Shown: in pieces, positions 1 to 13,384 of the stretch | Position numbering within the stretch: the stretch's first letter is position 1 | How the letters are laid out: each line of letters starts with the position of its first letter | Source: Spirogloea muscicola | Lineage: Eukaryota > Streptophyta > Zygnematophyceae > Spirogloeales > Spirogloeaceae | DNA: 15,132 nt | Assembly: GCA_009602725.1 (NCBI GenBank) | Contig: WELB01000006.1 | Location: 1,395,553-1,410,684, forward strand | Direction: 5' to 3' | Notes under the pieces: model-generated | The model's input: the letters and a program-made list of their open reading frames with translations, nothing else | Told to the model about the DNA's origin: nothing | Databases searched by the model: none | Program-made: the position numbers and the translations under genes

Positions 1-190
1 AGGGAGGGAGGGGGAGAGGGGGAAGGGGGGTGTGAGAGACGAGGAGGAGAGAGGGCGGGAAGGGGAGAGGGGGAGGGCGGGTGTGAGAGACAAGGAGGGG
101 GAGAGGGGGAGGGGGAGAGAGGCGGAGAGGGGCAGGGACCGGGAGAGGGGGAGGGAGGGGGAGAGGCCGGAGAGGCAGAAGGTGGAGGGG
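1..190 (+). repeat. Purine-rich imperfect tandem repeat
   Basis: The plus strand is almost entirely G and A. A segment beginning GGTGTGAGAGAC recurs about 49 bases apart, near 29 and 78, embedded in GAGGGG-type runs. In the U2AF frame the tract stays open to the window edge and would encode a Glu/Arg/Gly-rich string. I read it as 5' UTR or promoter-proximal low-complexity DNA because a well-placed ATG lies at 242. It could instead be N-terminal coding sequence that starts outside the window. Confidence 0.6.
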
Positions 191-241
191 AGGGCGAGGG
201 ACGGGGCGCCAGCCCGCGCTGACGACCAGAGGCACGTCGCC

Positions 242-3200
242 ATGGGCGACCGGGACGCCAGCGCCAATGAGCAGAACGAGGCCAGGCAGCTGCAGTCGTC
301 AACGGCGCTCGAGGAAGGCCCACAGGAGGGCAGGCCTCAGCACGGCGGCGGCAGCGGTCTTGGCAGCGGCGATGGTGGCGCCAGGGATCGAGAGCCAGAC
401 GACCGGCGCGGCGTGCCTGCGCCGGCTGATCAGTCGGCTGATGGGGACGTGAAGGATGATACGCGGCCGGCCAGGGTGCCCCTTCCGGTTGCCGGCGAGG
501 AGCCGGAGGCCAAGGACACGTCCGTGCTCTCCACAGCTGCCAAGGAAGGCCGGGCACCTGCTGAAGGGGGCCAGAGCGCGGCCAACGTCGACGACCTTCC
601 TCAGAAGCGGCGAGACGACAGCCAGCAATCCGGCGCGTCGTTGGCGGGGAAGTCCACGGAGCAGGAGAGCGGCAGGCCGCGGCGCGGGGATCGGCGGGAC
701 GAGGCGGGGGGGAGCCGGCGGCGGGAGGACCACCGAGAGAGGGACAGGGGGGCGCGGGGGAGCAATGGCCGCCGACGGCCAGAGCCGGAGCGGCCTCGGG
801 AGGTGCACCGGCGCCACCGCCGGTCCCAGTCCCGGTCCAGGTCCAAGTCACCGCGCCGCCGGTCTCGCTCCCGGTCGTGGTCGCCGTCGCACCGGCGGGG
901 CTCGCGCTATGGTGGCGGCAGGGGCCGGTACAGCGGGCGCAGCGGCCTCGGCGGGTACTCGCCGCGGCGGCGCCGCGAGACTGTCGATCTCGTGGCGCCT
1001 GGCGGTGACAGCAAGGGCCGCAGATCGCCCACCAGAGACAGCAGCGGCGATGAGGAGCGGAAGCTGCCAAAGCCGAGCGGCGTGTCGGAGGGGGCCAGGG
1101 CCGCCGGGGCCGCCGCCGGCGCGGCAGCGCCCTTGAACGTGGGCGTCATCGAGATGGTCCGGCAGATGGCCGACATGGCCGCCAAGACGGCGGCAGCCCA
1201 GGCTGCCGCGGCAGCCATCACGGCGGCGACGACCGGCACCTCACCGGCGGTGCCGAGCACGCCGCGCCCACCGGTCCTGCTGGACGCTCTGGGTGTGAAG
1301 CTGCCGTTGACGCCAGCACAGCTGTCTCTCACGCTGCCCATGCTGGCCGGGCAGCTGTCGGCCGGCGGCGCCGCGGCGGCGGCCACGCCCAGCCAGACGA
1401 CGCGGCCGGCGCGGCGGCTGTACATTGGCAACGTGCCGAGCACAGTATCTGGCGACGAGCTCATGGAGTTCATGAACGCCGCCATGCTGTCTGCCAGCCT
1501 CAATCACCTTCCCGCCTCCAAGCCCTGCATCAACTGCACGGTCAGCTCCTCTGATATCCAGCAACTTTATTTGTATGGTCGCCTGACACCTAGTCTGCTT
1601 AAGCAGTGCCTTGCGACGGCGTTTGAGAGTATGTGAGTCGATGGAACACAAGATCTGGCATCTGTGATTCTGGAGCTTCTAGAGCTGTGGCTTGGAGCTT
1701 GCTTTGACAGGTGAATGCTGAGAAAAGCTATGGCTTTGCCGAGTTCATCACTGCGGAAGATGCTTCAGCTGCGCTCGCGCTGGACGGCATTTCCCTTCAT
1801 GGCACTACGCTCAAGCTCCGCCGGCCAAAGGACTTCTACGCTGCCTCAGCTGTACACACCCTCAGACCTTCTAATCTCTGGCGCTCTACTTTAGCTGCTC
1901 AATGATCACTGCCCGGCTGCATCAGTGGTCCAACACACAGCTCGCTTTGTTGTATGTGTCTTACTCTCATCTTGATGAGTGATGCATTTCATGCGAATGC
2001 CAAATGTGCGTTGGTTTGACACTGGTGAAATTTCCCCGTGGTTGCCAGCTTGGCGTGGTTCAGGCAGCAATAGTGGCCGACACTGTATCGAGCACTGTGC
2101 TGGACGGACCAAACAAGGTAACCTCCAGAGCTCTTTCCTGCTATATTATATTGTGAGCGCCATTGCATGACCAATACGTTTGCCAAGGTCCTCGAGCGCG
2201 TCATGTAAGTTGTGCTTAGATAAGCAGAAAACAAGTGCCAATCAGCCTTGGATTGCGCCCTGATCAGATTGGTGCCCTCGTCAAAAGTAGATGGACTCTG
2301 ACATATGCTCACATGCTTATCCCTGGACCTCCCAGGTCTTCATTGGGGGCATATCTCCTTCGCTGACCGCAGAGAAGGTTGATACTCCCAACCCCTAGAA
2401 CATGCATTTACATTGCCTTACTACTCTTAGTTCTCAGAGCAGAGCTTTGTCAGCAAATGCTGCCTCGTGTTGCACAGGATTGGACTTCTTTTCAGCTTGT
2501 GGCAGCACATCATACTTGGTTGATGCTGTTTTTGATGATGCATTTCGGAGGTGACATGACAATTTGACATACCTCTGTGAACTGCAGGTGAAGGAGATCA
2601 TGACAGCCTTCGGCCAGCTGCGAGCCTTTCACATGGAGCTGGACCTTTCTCAAAAGCCAGCCATTGCTTACGCATTCCTTGAGGCAAGACATGGTCGTTG
2701 CTGTTGCTTGAGAATGCCATCAATCCATCAATCATTTTGAGCAGTGAGGATTGTTCACTTGGAAAGTGCTGCAGTCTGTCATCACAGTCATGCCAGCAAT
2801 CAAGCACCTAATAAATGCAGGAGCATTGCATCAATGACCTGCAGTCTTTGTGTTGTAATTGGTAGCAAAGACGTGAAGAGAGTACGACTGTTCTGGTGCT
2901 GTTATAGTAACCAAGGAGAATGTAGTGCAGGTACTAAGCTTGATACCAATTCTATCAATCTCGTGTTGTTCCTTGCTCTCCTCTTTGCCAACGCCAGTAT
3001 ATGGACCCAGTGACAACACCAGCAGCCTGCATTGGTCTTAATGGGCTGCAATTAGCAGGAAAGACATTGACTGTGATGCACGCAAACACTGGCGCTCCTC
3101 TTCAGGTATTCTAGGACAATCAGAGGCTGCCAGTAGATTTGCATGTGTACTCGTTGTCCATTGCAGTCGCTTTTGGAGACCGGTTAGGCAATGCGTGAGT

Positions 3201-4840
3201 CAAGGTCTGCCACGTAGATACCAATCCTTCAGGGATGCACTTGAGCGTGATATTTATCAGCGAGAGCTAGACTTTCGAGCGCAGATCTACGAAAGCGTCT
3301 TGAGTTACCACCAGATTTGTCACAGCTGCCCCGCATGACTTCTCACAGGCAGAGGATGTTTTGGGAGCAACTTACAACGTTCCTTCTGCCGCTCATCCCC
3401 TCCTCGAGGAGCCCACGCGAGTGTTGGAGCTAAAGAACCTGGTGAGGAAGAGCTTGGTCCAGCAGGTTTCAAATAGGCACCGCTGCATAAGAAGCAGCAG
3501 TCGGGAGTCATCGCGTATCCTTTCCCTGAGACACTATCATGCACACGGGCCAATACATGCAAGTCAGCCTTTGATGTCAGCGTGAAGATGGTGGGCGTGT
3601 TCATGGCAGGTCTCCAGGGAGCAGCTTGCAGGCATGACAGCAGAAGAGCTAGCTGAGTTTGAAGACGACGTTCGCTTGGAATGTGCCAGGTCTAGCTTTG
3701 GCTGCCACCTCTGGCGTCATCTGCGCTTGCTGTCCGCTGCTCTGGCTTTGTCATTGCAAAGAAACATAGTAAGGCCCTTCTTTGATGCAGGTATGGTACT
3801 GTCAAATCTTTACATGTTGTGACGGAAGGAACGACAAAAGCAGAGCAGCAAGTGCACCTCGAGAACGGGCATGTCTCGCCAGGTAGCATGCTCGTGGGAG
3901 GCGGCACAACGGCAGCAGCGCTTGTAGCTGAAAGTGGCAATGCGCCTGCTGAGCTGGAGAATGGTGGTCGAAGAGATCTGGCGAAGGAGGATCTTGGAGG
4001 AGTTGGGGTTCGCACTTCTGTTGTGCAGCTCGCTGCTGACCCAGTGAATGGACAGGTAATTCCTGACATACTCACAAGAGGTCAGTCAGTGGGTGAGCAA
4101 GCAGAAGGAGAAGGCCTTGCTGCAGGGAGGCCAGGTGCTGGGGCAATCAAGGCAGAGGCGGTTGAAGCTAGCAGAGCGGCTAGAGTGGTCGCAGCTAGTG
4201 AGCTTGGAGATGCCGTGGCCCCTGTGCAGCCGGCCAACAAGCTCGCGTCTGTGAAGCAAGAGCCGCAGGCTCCTGGTGAGGAGCCCCCAATGGTGGAGGC
4301 TACCCCACCTTTGTCTCGAGCTCTCAAGGCTGAGGAAGGTCACGATGGTGCTGGCATACCCGCTGCCATTCGAGTCCCTGAGATCTGCAATGTGTATGTG
4401 GAGTACTCCCGTGAGGAGTCAGCATGCAGGTGTGCACCTGGCCTTCTCTCCTACACCCTAAATCCCAAACCCTTATGCCAAAACCCTAAAGTTTACAGTG
4501 CACTAGAAGTGGGCCGGCTCCTGTGGCACTCTGACGCTTGCATGTCTCAATCAATATTGAATCTTCGCTATGATAATGCCTTCCTGTAGCGTCAGATCGT
4601 TGCAGTAGCGCGTGAGAATCACTTGATTGCCACTTAAGAAATGTCCGAAGCAATTGCAGGGCCGCTCATGCGCTCCTTGGAAGGAGCTATGGTACAGGAG
4701 TCGTAGCAACTGGATATGTTCCCCTGCGATTTTATCAAAAGGCCTTTAAGAAGGGCTTAGGAGCAAGGTCACATGAGGAAAAGCAGGCTCTGGCCCTGGC
4801 TGTCCAGGAGCACCTCACTGCCCACATTAAAGACCATTGA
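242..4840 (+). CDS. U2AF2: Splicing factor U2AF large subunit (U2AF65-like)
   Basis: Nuclear pre-mRNA splicing factor that binds the polypyrimidine tract at 3' splice sites, pairs with U2AF35 and SF1, and recruits U2 snRNP (family knowledge). Exons I assign: 242-1540, 1711-1851, 2049-2117, 2336-2377, 2588-2683, 2998-3105, 3349-3441, 3610-3689, 3791-4429, 4660-4840. They join in phase into 915 residues ending at TGA 4838-4840. Order: RS domain (about 193-222), Ala/Pro-rich linker, RRM1 (391-480), linker with LGVVQAAIVADTV, RRM2 (504-580), and a C-terminal UHM (about 605-915) split by a 181-residue insert. RNP motifs LYIGNV, KSYGFAEF, VFIGGI and AIAYAFLEY are visible. The start is ATG 242 in the context GCCATGG; the frame is open upstream to the window edge, so an earlier start cannot be excluded. 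It is much longer than human U2AF65 (about 475 residues) because of the N-terminus and the UHM insert. One intron uses a GC donor. The gene is convergent with the methyltransferase. Confidence 0.93.
660..990 (+). other. U2AF RS domain with ULM-like tryptophan
   Basis: This stretch encodes dense Arg/Ser and Arg/Glu repeats, with a core around RSQSRSRSKSPRRRSRSRSW. RS domains of U2AF65 contact the branch region and other SR proteins (family knowledge). A single Trp at residue 213 (codon 878-880) follows the basic run. That matches the general form of a UHM-ligand motif, basic residues then Trp, which U2AF65 uses to bind U2AF35. The canonical animal and plant sequence around that Trp is not present, so assigning it as the U2AF35-binding Trp is inference. 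Confidence 0.6.
1412..1851 (+). other. RRM1 of U2AF (split by intron 1)
   Basis: RNA recognition motif spanning exon 1 and exon 2, with the intron at 1541-1710. RNP2 is LYIGNV and RNP1 is KSYGFAEF. The end, KLRRPKDFY, matches the conserved RRPxDY that closes RRM1 in U2AF65. The splice joins CINCT to VNAEKSYGF in phase 0. In the family, RRM1 and RRM2 together bind the polypyrimidine tract. Confidence 0.93.
2336..3105 (+). other. RRM2 of U2AF (three exons)
   Basis: Second RNA recognition motif, encoded by exons 2336-2377 (VFIGGISPSL), 2588-2683 (VKEIMTAFGQLRAF to AIAYAFLE) and 2998-3105 (YMDPVTTPAACIGLNG to NTGAPLQ). All junctions are phase 0. The RNP1 motif is divided between the second and third of these exons at the GC-AG intron. 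The order and spacing match RRM2 of U2AF65. The small exon at 2049-2117 just upstream supplies the inter-RRM linker. Confidence 0.92.
2684..2997 (+). other. GC-AG intron inside RRM2
   Basis: To join LE to YMDP in phase and preserve RRM2 the donor must be GAG|GCAAGA, with the acceptor at GCCAG 2993-2997. The nearby GT at 2693-2694 would append extra codons and change the phase. GC donors are a known minor class of U2-type intron and normally have a strong remaining consensus, as here (AG|GCAAG). I saw no other GC donor in the two genes. Confidence 0.8.
3831..4373 (+). other. 181-residue insert in the UHM with three SUMO-consensus motifs
   Basis: This in-frame, stop-free block in exon 9 lies between UHM strand 2 and strand 3, where other U2AF65 proteins have a short loop. 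It is rich in Ala, Glu, Gly and Val and looks disordered. It contains IKAE (4146-4157), VKQE (4251-4262) and LKAE (4323-4334), each matching the hydrophobic-K-x-E sumoylation consensus. No clean intron explains it; the only GT...AG inside that I noticed is 30 bases long. Confidence 0.8.
4456..4490 (+). repeat. Degenerate CCCTAAA heptad tract in U2AF intron 9
   Basis: Five consecutive 7-base units are CCCTAAA, TCCCAAA, CCCTTAT, GCCAAAA and CCCTAAA. The first and last are perfect plant-type telomere units and the middle three are degenerate. It lies inside the intron at 4430-4659. It could be a short interstitial telomere-like tract, a telo-box-like element, or chance. Confidence 0.5.
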
Positions 4841-5060
4841 GTAAATTCAGCAAGTTCTCATTTTGTTGCCACAAAGGTCCTTGTCGCTGCTCTGACTTTA
4901 TAATGTATAATGTCAAGTGAGGTGGGTGGTTTCAAGCATACGAGTAGAGATAGGACGACCCCAGTAAAGTTGCAGCAGAAAATGGGAAAGCTGAAGATGG
5001 GATGCAGAGAAGGGAGTCGTGGGCACTATAAGTGTAGAATAAATGCTTGAGATGAAGTTG
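4841..5060. other. Convergent intergenic gap, shared 3' flank
   Basis: These 220 bases separate the stop of U2AF (plus) and the stop of the methyltransferase (minus). I see no coding sequence. A plus-strand AATAAA lies at 5038-5043, close to the other gene's stop; no TGTAA, the signal common in chlorophytes, was noticed downstream of U2AF. The 3' UTRs of the two genes probably overlap or nearly abut. Confidence 0.5.
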
Positions 5061-11349
<6,289 letters not shown>

Positions 11350-11543
11350 GCGGAGCTTCCGTCACGGCACAAGGCGGTGGCTTGGCGCCTGCGCCCCTTG
11401 CGGAAGCACCGCCGGCTGAGTTGACCGGCGGCAGGCCTCTCCTGGNCCCCCCCCCCCCTCGTCCCCCATCCTCATCGGCAGACCCGAGGGAGCTTGACCA
11501 GCCTCCCCACCCCCCCTCCCCCCTCATTCTTCCCCTCTGCGCA
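11350..11543. other. G+C-rich upstream region of NSUN2 with an ambiguous base
   Basis: I recognise no gene here. It should hold the 5' UTR and promoter of the methyltransferase. Base 11446 is N and is followed by 12 C residues (11447-11458); more C runs occur near 11507-11522. The assembly is therefore least reliable here. No TATA-like element was identified. Confidence 0.4.
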
Positions 11544-11916
11544 TCGAGGCCGAGGCTACGCACCGGCTCCATGCCCCCGCGCGCCGGAGTGCCCCCGCCG
11601 GCTGGCGCTGTTGGCGCTGGTAGCGCTGGCATTGGCGGCGAGACACTGTTGCCGCTGCCGCAGGCTGCGACCGGCATGCCAGCTGCCGGCAGCCACCATG
11701 GCAGCCACCAGCCGCAGCTGCCCCGCCAACTGCCGCTGTCTGGGGGCTGCGCGGCTGGTGGCTGCCATGGCAGCAGCTGACATGCCGAGCGCGAGCCTGC
11801 GACAGCGGCAACAGTGCCCCGCCGCCGATGCCAGCGCTACCAGCGCCAACAGCGCCAGCCGGCGGGGGCACTCCCGCGCGCGGGGGCTTGGAGCCGATGC
11901 GCATCCTCGACCTCGA
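11544..11916. repeat. 373-bp imperfect palindrome (long inverted repeat)
   Basis: The left arm runs from TCGAGG at 11544 to about 11715, and the right arm from about 11746 to CCTCGA at 11911-11916. The arms match in long blocks. For example, the block beginning GTGCCCCCGCCGGCTGGCGC and continuing CTGTTGGCGCTGGTAGCGCTGGC on the left is the exact reverse complement of part of the right. The centre near 11730 is a loop of about 30 bases that is itself partly self-complementary. It could be a foldback or MITE-type element or a palindromic duplication. No target-site duplication was identified. Confidence 0.85.
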
Positions 11917-12643
11917 CGTGGACGTCCGGCAGCAGCAAGTGCGGGACAGTGGTGGAGGCGCAGTCAGAAGCCAAGGCGATGACGGCAGGGGCTCATGGAG
12001 ACATGAGTGGATAGTCACGCTTATACACGCTGAAGGAGCCGTTGGTTTGGCCAAGAAGAGCGGCGTGGTCAAGCAAGGTGAGCACCGGTCTGCGCAATTG
12101 CGTCATCGTTGCGGACGGTCTTCCGCACCAACCGGTGTCACTGAACCACTCACCGCCTCTTGTCTCCTTCAGGCCAAGCGCTGGCTGAGCGGAAACAGAT
12201 TCGCACCACTATCGTTGGGAAGCATCCGAGCATCAACAAGGACATTGAAGCCTGCCTAGCTAAGTACAAGGGCCTCGACAATTTCTACAAAGACGAGAAA
12301 ACAGGAAAAGGGGCACGAGTGGCGAGGCGGCATCAACTAGTCGCGGGACTGCGGCTGAGGTCTTTGACATCATGGACTCAGGTCAGGTCACGAAGCCTAA
12401 CGTTAGCTATACAGCACATCTTGACAGCGGCGGCTGCTCGACCAATCTTCCGGGCATGGCGCCCAGGATGGAGGCCTTGACAAGTCAGCGGAAGAGGAAG
12501 GTCGACGCACAGGCGTATCGGCTGGAGACGCTGCTGACTCAATTTGTAGAACAACAGCAACAGCATCAGCACTAGCAACAACAGCAACAGCAAGCGGACT
12601 CGCGGGACTTCAAGTCCCTGCTTAGCAGGCCGCACATCCTGAA
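11897..12643 (+). pseudogene. Broken Myb/SANT-like (trihelix) DNA-binding protein, possible Harbinger accessory gene
   Basis: A first exon from ATG 11897 encodes WRHEWIVTLIHAEGAV. A 95-nt GT-AG intron (12078-12172) joins in phase 1 to GQALAERKQIRTTIVGK, then CLAKYKGLDNFYKDEKTGKG. The Trp/Trp helix, the Arg-Thr segment and the LxxxYKxxxxFY...TG pattern resemble Myb/SANT-like domains found with PIF/Harbinger transposases. Near 12309-12314 (run AAAAGGGGC) the frame shifts; the continuation TSGEAASTSRGTAAEVFDIM then reaches a Gln-rich stretch stopped by TAG 12573-12575 inside a CAA/CAG run. The fragment runs into a truncated transposase at about 12644. The family call is tentative; the breaks are seen directly, though the frameshift could be a sequencing error. 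Confidence 0.45.
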
Positions 12644-13290
12644 CATGGCTTCAAGTGATTATGCCGAAAACTACTACAACTGAAAGAGCCACCACACCGT
12701 GGTCCTGCAGGTGGTCGCTGGCGCAAACGCAAGATTTGGAACTTCGACGTCAGCAGCATGCACGTCTTCAAGGTCTCCTCTTAGAGCAGGATCGACCTGG
12801 CGCGCGAGCGGGACATTTGGAGACTACTGTTTGCTTGGGAATGCAACCTATCCGCCGCGCAGATACATGTTGAGTCCTTACAAAGGCTGCCGGGAGGGGT
12901 TGTCAGCCTTCCAAAAGGACAGGAATTACAGGCAGTCAAGCTCCAGAATGGTGGTCGAGCAGGCATTGGGACATCTCAAGGGGCGGTTCAGAGTACTTCA
13001 GAAGCGGGTGGACGTTCTGCTCAAGACTGTGTCCCTCCATGTCAGGGCCTGCATCGTCTTGCACAACATGTGCTTTGACGACAACGATGCAGTCGATGCC
13101 GACTGGATGCTAGACTGCAAGCCCGCGGACGAGGAGGACATCATCAACCACTCCAATAAAGAAGAAGCAGCTCGAGGTGCTCAGAGGAGGGATGCACTCG
13201 CATGCAGCCTTTATGAATATCAAGACATGGTGCTGGACTGTGATGATAGCATGGACTGCGAAGATCTTCTAAGAGACAGATTTGTTGACA
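12644..13290 (+). pseudogene. PIF/Harbinger transposase fragment, copy 1
   Basis: Encodes the C-terminal two thirds of a DDE nuclease of the Harbinger family: SHHTVVLQVVAGAN, YCLLGNATYPPRRYMLSPYKG, SRMVVEQALGHLKGRFRVLQ, then CIVLHNMCFDD. The VVEQALGHLKGRF block matches the conserved region with the third catalytic residue. The N-terminal domain and the first catalytic Asp region are missing; homology to copy 2 starts at ATGGCT (12644). TGA at 12681-12683 sits where related sequence suggests CGA, and the Asp of LLGDAAY in copy 2 is Asn here (codon 12840-12842). A later small deletion disturbs the frame around 12750. An open frame of 283 codons from 12699 continues past the gene into the antisense of copy 2 and is not a natural protein. 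Confidence 0.85.
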
Positions 13291-13384
13291 GTCTGATAAG
13301 TATATGTACATCAACGTCTTGCAATCAAATTGCTGCCGGCCCTTACTACAGCTTCTCAGTCAGCCTGCAAGAAGCTGGGGTTCA

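Larger units (their letters stand above)
3400..4840 (+). other. C-terminal U2AF-homology motif (UHM), four exons
   Basis: The UHM is an atypical RRM that binds Trp-containing ligand motifs in SF1 and SF3B1 (family knowledge). Visible parts are VLELKNL (strand 1), the acidic helix EFEDDVRLECARYG, strand 2 VKSLHVV, strand 3 NVYVEY, helix 2 ESACRAAHALLG, the loop GRSYGTGVV, and a C-terminal helix. In the family the loop carries Arg-x-Phe; here it reads R-S-Y. The domain is interrupted between strands 2 and 3 by the insert at 3831-4373. Confidence 0.9.

Noticed and set aside
299-1503. Long minus-strand open frames opposite U2AF exon 1 (299-817, 907-1503)
   Set aside because: They are antisense to a G+C-rich RS-domain exon with strong codon periodicity on plus. 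They show no family signal and consist of Pro/Arg/Ala low-complexity sequence.
2520-2587. C/D-box-like TGATGATG in U2AF intron 4, considered as an intronic snoRNA
   Set aside because: No convincing D box (CTGA) or terminal stem follows before the 3' splice site.
4056-4085. Possible 30-nt GT...AG intron inside the UHM insert
   Set aside because: It is far shorter than any other intron here and its removal would not shorten the insert meaningfully. Reading through keeps the frame.
11524-12072. 182-codon minus-strand open frame over the palindrome
   Set aside because: Its Ala/Gly/Pro pattern is mirrored by the plus strand because of the palindrome, and it has no recognisable domain. It runs antisense to the Myb-like exon.
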